Assembly: GCA_937943605.1 (NCBI GenBank)
Contig: CALEAW010000044.1
Coordinates: forward strand, 1-32,662
Length of the DNA: 32,662 nt
Reading direction: 5' to 3'
Origin: an uncultured Sutterella sp.
Lineage (GTDB): Bacteria > Pseudomonadota > Gammaproteobacteria > Burkholderiales > Burkholderiaceae_F
Each line of letters opens with the position of its first letter. Positions within the stretch are counted from its first letter, which is position 1. Below are positions 23,729 through 29,150 of the stretch, piece by piece. Below the pieces are notes generated by a model. It made no database searches and had not been told where the DNA came from. It worked only from the letters and a program-made list of their open reading frames with translations. The translations under genes were made by a program, and so were the position numbers.

Positions 23729-23908
23729 GTCTTTCGGCGCTTCTTCTCCCACTTTTTCCGAAATGCCGAAAGACATTTCAGTTGACTTTGAACCTCCGCG
23801 TCATTGCCCGTGACGCCTCGCCATCGGCGAGCAAGTCAACTCACAGCAGAAATCTTCGGATTTCACCCAGGCCGCTTGAAGTGAATGCTTCGAGCGGCCT
23901 ATTTTTTT
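23729..23908 (+). ncRNA. Candidate structured small RNA with intrinsic terminator
   Basis: An otherwise gene-free stretch folds into a chain of perfect helices. P1: GTCTTTCGGC (23729) with GCCGAAAGAC (23765). P2: GTTGACTT (23781) with AAGTCAAC (23833), which encloses two hairpins, GCGTCA/TGACGC (23798-23816) and CTCGCC-ATC-GGCGAG (23817-23831). P3: GAAATC-TTCG-GATTTC (23849-23864), a UUCG tetraloop. The last helix, 23869-23900, is GC-rich and followed by ATTTTTTT, an intrinsic terminator on the plus strand only. The P1 loop is pyrimidine-rich (CTTCTTCTCCCAC) and the P1-P2 linker has CCTCC, both complementary to ribosome-binding sites. No plus-strand gene follows, so a trans-acting RNA fits better than a leader. 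I do not recognise it as 6S, tmRNA, SRP or RNase P RNA. Confidence 0.6.
23869..23908 (+). terminator. Intrinsic terminator of the candidate small RNA
   Basis: AGGCCGCTTGAAG pairs with CTTCGAGCGGCCT (one wobble) around a short loop, then ATTTTTTT. Confidence 0.85.
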
Positions 23909-24058
23909 CGTCGAGCACCAATTGCTCAATGCGCCAAAGTGCCTCCTAATGCTTTATCAACAAAGCCTCTACCTTTTCGACTTTTTATACTCTGAGAGTA
24001 GCTAAAACAGGAATTTTAATTTTTCATTTTGCGTAGCGCAAATCCCGACAGAGCACGC

Positions 24059-24104
24059 CAAAAAGCAACAGTCCTCAAAGCAGAACATCGCTTGAGGACT
24101 GTTT
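24059..24104 (-). terminator. Intrinsic terminator after sodC
   Basis: On the minus strand AACAGTCCTCAAG pairs with the complementary arm ending in GACTGTT and is followed by GCTTTTT. Confidence 0.8.
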
Positions 24105-24134
24105 AACGAAAAAACTAAAGCGTAGTTGAAGTCA

Positions 24135-24695
24135 TTACTTGATAATGCCGCAAGCCATACGGGCACCGCCGCCACCGAGCTTAGCCGGATGATCGTGATA
24201 GTTGTCGCCACCCACGTGGATCATCAAAGAACGATCACGAATTTCGTCAAGCGTCTTCAACTTCGGCGCCAAAACAGGCGAGTTGGCCTGTCCATGCGCA
24301 TCAACGAAGAGGCTCGGAAGGTCACCCTTGTGGCCATTGTCATCCCACGGGAAAGAATGGTTCGGCGCCTTGGTCGGATTCCAATGGCCACCAGCCTTCA
24401 TGCCCAATCCGTCGGCCGTGAGACCGCAATCGGGATTCTCATGAATATGGAAGCCATGCATACCTGCAGCCAACTTTTCAAGCTGCGGATAGAACACCAA
24501 CCCGTGCTGGCTTTGAACAATGACCACCTGACCAATCTTGGTGTTACCTTCCTTGGAAAGCAATTCGACCGGCACGACGATCTTGTCTTTTTCAGACATC
24601 GGATCATAGACCTTGGTAGTGTCGGCAGCAATAACGGCGCCAGTCAACATCGTGGCGCAGCAAGCGGTAGCAATCGCAGAAATGACTTTATTCAT
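24135..24695 (-). CDS. sodC: Periplasmic Cu/Zn superoxide dismutase
   Basis: A 186-residue SodC (EC 1.15.1.1), which converts superoxide to hydrogen peroxide and oxygen in the periplasm. A signal peptide (MNKVISAIATACCATMLTGAVIAA) precedes the mature enzyme. Metal ligands are visible in order: HGFHIHENPDCG (Cu His residues and disulfide Cys), AGGHWNP (bridging His), the zinc His and Asp around NHSFPWDDNGHKGDLP, and SLMIHVGGDNYHD (Cu His). The second disulfide Cys is in RMACGII near the end. The ATG at 24695 has GAGGT nine bases upstream; an upstream in-frame ATG (24749) would put the signal peptide inside the chain. A Fur-like site overlaps its likely promoter. Confidence 0.95.
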   Translation of the reverse strand: MNKVISAIATACCATMLTGAVIAADTTKVYDPMSEKDKIVVPVELLSKEGNTKIGQVVIVQSQHGLVFYPQLEKLAAGMHGFHIHENPDCGLTADGLGMKAGGHWNPTKAPNHSFPWDDNGHKGDLPSLFVDAHGQANSPVLAPKLKTLDEIRDRSLMIHVGGDNYHDHPAKLGGGGARMACGIIK

Positions 24696-24762
24696 AGGTA
24701 ACACCTCGGTAATAAGGATCAAGAACGAACGATAGAATCGCCTTATCAATCACTATATTAAA

Positions 24763-24781
24763 GAGATTGATTCTCATTTAT
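24763..24781. promoter_or_regulatory. Fur-like box upstream of sodC
   Basis: GAGATTGATTCTCATTTAT matches 12 of 19 positions of the Fur consensus, with the core TGATTCTCATT well conserved. It lies ~70 bases upstream of sodC. Fur control of sodC or of the leader of the MFS genes is possible but unproven. Confidence 0.4.
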
Positions 24782-25045
24782 TGAATTTACCCACCTTTTC
24801 AATTGCAATATCCTGCAATTTTTTACTGTCTCATGATGACAAATTGCATCATGATCAAGAGTATCCCTGAGATACCACAAAAATCCCTCCCTACCTCCAA
24901 AGGAAGCAGGGTATCTCCGCACGTCGGAAACGCTCAACCAACATGCGACTTCGCTAAAATACATTAACTTTCATATTCTTTAAACGGCACCTTACTTCTG
25001 CCATCAGGGGGCTACGAATAGCCCTCCTTTTCTTTACCGACCATC
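24782..25045 (+). promoter_or_regulatory. Leader region of the first MFS gene with possible attenuator
   Basis: A 264-base region between divergent genes with no credible ORF. It contains ATTGCA/TGCAAT (24803-24820), an inverted repeat GAGATACC (24869) with GGTATCTC (24909), and at 25006-25034 a strong hairpin (GGGCTA-CGAA-TAGCCC extended by AGG/CCT) followed by TTTTCTTT. The last looks like an intrinsic terminator, yet it ends only ~12 bases before the MFS reading frame begins. A conditional terminator controlling the transporter is therefore plausible. Confidence 0.45.
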
Positions 25046-26269
25046 TTGAGCAAAGATACTGTCTGGCCACGATCCTTGATCGACCAATCCCTCAATCTTT
25101 CTTTTTGGCGACTGCTTATTACATGGCTTGTCATTCTTTTGGTAGGCCGCTCTTTGCGTATGGTATTGGTCTTTGAAGCTGTGTCTTCAAATGTCTCTAC
25201 CGCTCACGTCGGGGCTATTGTTACCTTTGGTGCCCTGATTGGTGCTTTAATAGCTATTTTAGTTGGTCGTTTTTATAATCGTTTTGGTCCAACCATCCTT
25301 AACCGTACAGCGTCTCTAATGCTAGTTGGCGCTGCCATACTGCTATATTTATTTCCGACAACCGTTGAGACACTCCCTGAAGCTACGTTTGCCAATATCC
25401 TCATTTGCGTGAGCTTAGTGCTATCCAATACAGCTGTTTATCGAGCTACAGGCGCTATTTTTAATGGTGGCACACGCATCACTGCTTTTTCACGCCTCAA
25501 CGCGTTAAACAGCATTTTAGAAATCCTCGCGCCACTCGGGGTGGGGTTACTGTTTGACATATGCCCACATGAATTAGCCGCCGCTTTAGGGGCTTTTGCA
25601 TGCTTAGCCATATTTATTCCTCGTGCATTTCCTTCCTTACAGATTTATCCCAATGAACAAATGCACTCGTTTTCTTTATGGTCTAATTTACGACGCTTAT
25701 CTGCCTCCCAAGTCTTATTGGGCGGCATTCTTGCTGGTGCAGGTATCCATGCCGTTATTTCGACAGTCACCATTGTGATACCGATTGCAGCACCAACACT
25801 GTCGCTCACGACACCTCAAGTAGGTTGTCTCTTATCCTCCTTCGCTTTTGCGCAATTTGTCGCGTGTTTGTGGCTTTCTACACATCCAGATCCCTCTAAA
25901 CTTTGCCGTCGCATGTTGTTTAGCTTGTGTGTTGGCGGCATTGTTATGTCTAGCACCTACTATGCCACAAGTTTTTATACGCTACTCACCGTAAGTCTCT
26001 TCGCTGGTGCAGCCTTAGGGCTCGTTCATCCGTTGTCGATGAGTATTATTTTCCAGTATGCCGAACCAGGTTCAGTTGGCGATATCGTTGGTATACGCTT
26101 GATGCTTAACAACCTAGGTCGCATTTTGGCACCGACCATAATGGGACTGGCACTAGATTACATGACTGGTTCTGTTTTTTTGTCATGGATTGGCGTGGGC
26201 ATTTTATTCTCTGTGTGCATTGCACTAGGCATCTCTAAGTTAACCGCCCAAGCATCGCCAAAAAGCTAA
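25046..26269 (+). CDS. MFS transporter (first of a tandem pair)
   Basis: A 407-residue protein with about twelve hydrophobic helices and the MFS loop 2-3 motif in modified form (VGRFYNRFGPTILNR). The centre carries a soluble loop near 200 (FPSLQIYPNEQMHSF) between the two six-helix halves. The family resembles drug/metabolite exporters; the substrate is unknown. The only start that fits is TTG 25046, since an in-frame stop lies at 25019, and no ribosome site precedes it. Alignment with the next gene (FWRLLITWLV against FWQLLYPWLV) supports this start. A terminator-like hairpin directly upstream suggests attenuation. Confidence 0.85.
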   Translation: MSKDTVWPRSLIDQSLNLSFWRLLITWLVILLVGRSLRMVLVFEAVSSNVSTAHVGAIVTFGALIGALIAILVGRFYNRFGPTILNRTASLMLVGAAILLYLFPTTVETLPEATFANILICVSLVLSNTAVYRATGAIFNGGTRITAFSRLNALNSILEILAPLGVGLLFDICPHELAAALGAFACLAIFIPRAFPSLQIYPNEQMHSFSLWSNLRRLSASQVLLGGILAGAGIHAVISTVTIVIPIAAPTLSLTTPQVGCLLSSFAFAQFVACLWLSTHPDPSKLCRRMLFSLCVGGIVMSSTYYATSFYTLLTVSLFAGAALGLVHPLSMSIIFQYAEPGSVGDIVGIRLMLNNLGRILAPTIMGLALDYMTGSVFLSWIGVGILFSVCIALGISKLTAQASPKS

Positions 26270-26393
26270 ACATCCTTTGGAGATGATATGGAGTACCTAA
26301 AAAAGCACTCCGATATTGTTACAATACAGCCCTAAAGCAAGGTTTTATGTCATTTAAATCCCAATATCGCACTCTATTCTCTGTGCGCCACGC

Positions 26394-27575
26394 ATGACTG
26401 TTTCTGCACTTCCCTCCCCTTTTTGGCAACTTCTTTATCCTTGGCTTGTTCATTCGGTTGTTGCTCGTGCCGTCCAGCTCTCGCTTATCTTTCACGCTAT
26501 TGCATCTCATACGCCATCGGCCTGGGTTTCAGCTATGTTAGCGGCAGGTGCAACAGCGAGTACCTTAATGACAGTACCAGTCGGGCGCCTTTTTAACCGT
26601 TTAGGTCCAGGCCACATAAACCGAATTGCGACAAGTTTTTGCCTTATTGGTACCTTCGGCCTCTATTGTCTTCCCCTAGACTTTGAACACATTTATTGTT
26701 CGATTTTGATTTGGATTATCGCTGGACAATGTCTGCTATTTACATCGGTTGCTAGCTACCGTGGCATGGGCGCACTCTTTACAGGCAAACAACGTTTGAT
26801 CGCCTTCGCTCGTATGAACATCGTGAGTAATATCAGTGACATTGTCACACCGGTTGCAGTGGGGTGGTTATTCTTTCTTAATGCCGAAAGCATTCCTATT
26901 GTTGCCGGGCTGTTAGCTTTGACGGGCTTTTGTATGCCTCGGCCAAAACTACTCACTTCTGACTCATCTAGTAGCTCGCCGGCATCTATTTCATTACTCG
27001 GTAATGTCAAAAAAGTTTGGGTAACACGCCCTGTTTTTTTGGCTATTTTAATTGGCGCTACCATCCACTCCATTCTCTTTGTGTTCGATCTGATCATACC
27101 AATTACAGGTACCGCTCTTAACCTCACTTCTACTCAGGTCGGCAGCATCTTGTCCACTTTAGCTCTCTCACAAGCCATCGCTAGCCTATATCTTTCTATG
27201 CATCCTGTTCAATCCAACAGGCTCTTTAACCAGTTTTTGAACAGTCTTTTCCTTGGCAGTGTTGCGTTGTTTTTTGCGTTTACAACAACAAGCTTTTGTT
27301 CTCTACTGATTGTCACACTCATCATTGGCCTTGGCTACGGCATGATCCAACCGCTTTCGATGAGTTTAATTTATCACCATACAGCGCCAACTTCTGTTGG
27401 AGATGCGGTCAGCATTCGATTGCTCCTCAACAGTCTTGGGAGAATTTTCGCGCCTATGGTCTTGGCTTTGTCCTTAAGTTATATGTCACCTAGCACGTTC
27501 TTAAGCGTCATAGCTATCTTGATCTTGTCTGTCGTTGGAATACTCAAATGGTTGTATAAGGACGCCGATACTTAA
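26394..27575 (+). CDS. MFS transporter (second of a tandem pair)
   Basis: A 393-residue paralogue of the preceding gene over its full length: FWQLLYPWLV, VGRLFNRLGPGHINR, YRGMGALFTGKQRLIAFARMN and PTSVGDAVSIRLLLNSLGRIFAP all have counterparts there. It has about twelve membrane helices. The start ATG 26394 has no clear ribosome site. The 124-base gap between the paralogues is AT-rich with a TACAAT at 26320, so the second gene may have its own promoter. The pair probably arose by local duplication; two separate pumps or a two-subunit pump are both possible. Confidence 0.88.
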   Translation: MTVSALPSPFWQLLYPWLVHSVVARAVQLSLIFHAIASHTPSAWVSAMLAAGATASTLMTVPVGRLFNRLGPGHINRIATSFCLIGTFGLYCLPLDFEHIYCSILIWIIAGQCLLFTSVASYRGMGALFTGKQRLIAFARMNIVSNISDIVTPVAVGWLFFLNAESIPIVAGLLALTGFCMPRPKLLTSDSSSSSPASISLLGNVKKVWVTRPVFLAILIGATIHSILFVFDLIIPITGTALNLTSTQVGSILSTLALSQAIASLYLSMHPVQSNRLFNQFLNSLFLGSVALFFAFTTTSFCSLLIVTLIIGLGYGMIQPLSMSLIYHHTAPTSVGDAVSIRLLLNSLGRIFAPMVLALSLSYMSPSTFLSVIAILILSVVGILKWLYKDADT

Positions 27576-27610
27576 AGGGCACTCACCATAAAAAGCAAGT
27601 GCCCTTATTT
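27575..27610 (+). terminator. Intrinsic terminator after the MFS pair
   Basis: AAGGGCACT pairs with AGTGCCCTT around a 14-base loop, then ATTTATT. The hairpin begins in the last base of the stop codon. Confidence 0.75.
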
Positions 27611-27641
27611 ATTCACAAATCATTCCCCTTTCGGGTAACGA

Positions 27642-28683
27642 TTAGCGCGAGAAGCTGTGAGCTGGATCAAACACGTGAGCCTGATAGTGCGTCGCAGCAG
27701 GCTTATCGTTATTGACGTCGATCTGAACCTTCAGTTCCTTGGTGTTGTAGTCCATTTCTGAAATACGACCAATCGTTCCAATCTTTTGGTTAAAGATACC
27801 CACAGAACCCCAGAAGGCCATCATCGTATCCTTATCCTTCATCCATTCAACATTGGACGTGATCGGAGCGAACCATTCATACCCCTTATCCTTGCCAACT
27901 GCCCACGTCTGCTGAACCGTCATAGTCTTCGGATCGATCTTATATTCCACGATACGAGAGTAGTTCATGTCGGGCAATGCTGGCTGGTCATAGTGACGAA
28001 TCTGACCATTATCGAAAACCGTCAAATTGCCACGACCAGAATGACTTGGCCAAGCGGCATGCTGCGTGTAAGTAAAGTCGAAATCGCCTTCGCATTCACC
28101 ATTGGGCGAACACTTGATCGGCTTACCATTCTTATCCACAGGCTTCAGGAGTTTCTTTTCAAGGCCGTTCTTCCAACCTGTACTCGGAGCCAAAATCCAC
28201 TTGACCTGCTTATCTCGCCCAATCTTCATGACACCCTGGTGACGAGCAGAGATGATTATGGAGTCATCCTCTGGGTCATACGAAACAGAGTTAACGTGTG
28301 CCCAGTTACGACCGGCACCAACACCCGGAGAGTCACCGAACGGAGCTTCAGGCTCGTTAGCCACCTTCAGGCCCGCGGCGGTCACGTCCACATTCATGCA
28401 AACGGCACCCAGGTCAAGATTCTTAATAAGATCATCACGGGTATTATCGAGAATCTTATTCAAGTCCCAAACATCAACTAAGTTGCCGGAACGGTCCACT
28501 TCAAGAATATGGTCGCGAACCGTATGAACTTTTTGACCATCAGGACGGAGATAGTTCGCTTTGGCAGCACGAAGAAGGATATGACCATTGGGCATTTCCC
28601 AGGATGCGTGGGACATATCAATGTAGCCGCGCGGCAAATCATGTTCGCCAACGATCTTACCGTTGTTTAAAATCTTCCATATC
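27642..28683 (-). pseudogene. Arylsulfotransferase (AssT-like), 5'-truncated
   Basis: The frame encodes the last ~347 residues of a periplasmic PAPS-independent aryl-sulfate sulfotransferase, which moves sulfate between phenolic compounds through a sulfo-histidine. Conserved parts are DLPRGYIDMSHASWEMPNGH, WAHVNSVSYDP with SARHQGVMKI (His-x-Asn and Arg of the active site) and FTYTQHAAWPS (catalytic His region). Full-length relatives have about 590 residues, so the signal peptide and first ~240 residues are missing. In-frame TAG and TGA codons lie immediately upstream of 28683, exactly where the hairpin-rich RNA region begins. The 5' part is not found on the far side of the nuclease gene within this window. 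Without export signal or start the fragment is unlikely to work. Confidence 0.85.
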
Positions 28684-29115
28684 TATCACGCTACGCGTGT
28701 AGATCAATCCCAGAACCCGAAACATATGTATCGGAATGGAGATTCTTCGCTCTTTGCCGTTACTAATTCCGCACCATGGCTTTATCGAAGCCATAATTAA
28801 CGAAACCGTTTGACGGCTAAAGTCCGCCACGACAACGGTACCGATTATCGGAGTACTGCTCCGGTCGGTTTCCAAACGTGGATAGAAGGGATTACTCCCT
28901 TCCTGGCTAGGGGATTTCTGCAAACTACTCTGCCTCCTATCAGGATCCGTTTGCAGTTCGTTTCCTTCTAAACTCCGGCCGCAGCTCATGGGTCGCCCCC
29001 GGTAATCCCTTTGGAATCTCTTGCCGACAAGCTCGATCGTTTAGATAGTAACTCTAATTTTGTTAATCTTAATTAGGGTTGTTTCCAATGCTCCTTGGTA
29101 TATATTAAGAATATG
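28681..29115 (-). ncRNA. Candidate guide RNA (omega/tracr-like) of the adjacent RuvC nuclease
   Basis: About 435 bases without a credible gene, between the nuclease stop codon and the arylsulfotransferase fragment, read from a strong promoter on the minus strand. Helices in 5'-3' order: CTAATT/AATTAG (29076-29054); CTTG-TCGG-CAAG (29031-29020); CTGCAAAC/GTTTGCAG (28956-28918); GAAGGGA-GTAA-TCCCTTC with a GNRA loop (28902-28885); CCGTT...TGGCGG/CCGTCA...AACGG (28838-28806); ATGGCTT/AAGCCAT (28794-28776); and a final ATCTACACGC-GTA-GCGTG-A-TAGAT (28704-28681). The last hairpin ends where arylsulfotransferase sequence starts, so the following ~20 bases occupy the guide position of a TnpB right-end RNA. 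No terminator is visible past that point, so the 3' end would need processing. Confidence 0.6.
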
Positions 29116-29121
29116 TGAATG

Positions 29122-29150
29122 ATTATAGCATGCGTTTTACAAACTATCAA
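29122..29150 (-). promoter_or_regulatory. Sigma70 promoter for the RNA, overlapping the nuclease stop codon
   Basis: On the minus strand TTGATA (29150-29145), a 17-base spacer, then TATAAT (29127-29122). The -10 is perfect and the -35 differs from TTGACA at one base. The nuclease stop codon TGA (29149-29147) is inside the -35 box. Transcription should start near 29115, just after the coding region ends. Confidence 0.8.

Noticed and set aside
23659..23949. 96-residue plus-strand ORF
   Set aside because: It runs through the helices and terminator of the candidate small RNA, has no ribosome site and a Ser/Arg-rich random composition.
24860..24920. TPP riboswitch (CTGAGATACC is present)
   Set aside because: The string resembles the thi-box CUGAGA-ACCC, but the second conserved part (ACCTGAT...GGAT/AGTACCAGCG) is missing and the following gene is an MFS pump.
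24758..24964. 68-residue minus-strand ORF upstream of sodC
   Set aside because: No ribosome site, overlaps the Fur-like box and inverted repeats, and shows no family resemblance.
25006..25028. Guanidine-II (mini-ykkC) hairpin with ACGA in the loop
   Set aside because: ACGA is not in the required tetraloop position of the stem, and the second ACGR hairpin is absent.
28657..28989. 110-residue minus-strand ORF inside the RNA region
   Set aside because: Composition is random (many Arg, Ser, Pro), there is no ribosome site, and it runs through several perfect hairpins and past the arylsulfotransferase junction in another frame.
28681..29146. Group II or group I intron as explanation of the structured RNA
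   Set aside because: A stem with a two-base bulge near 28838-28862 and a GTGCG string recall group II parts, but the catalytic domain V pattern is not formed (bulge on the wrong arm, no reverse transcriptase) and no 5' exon is found on the far side.
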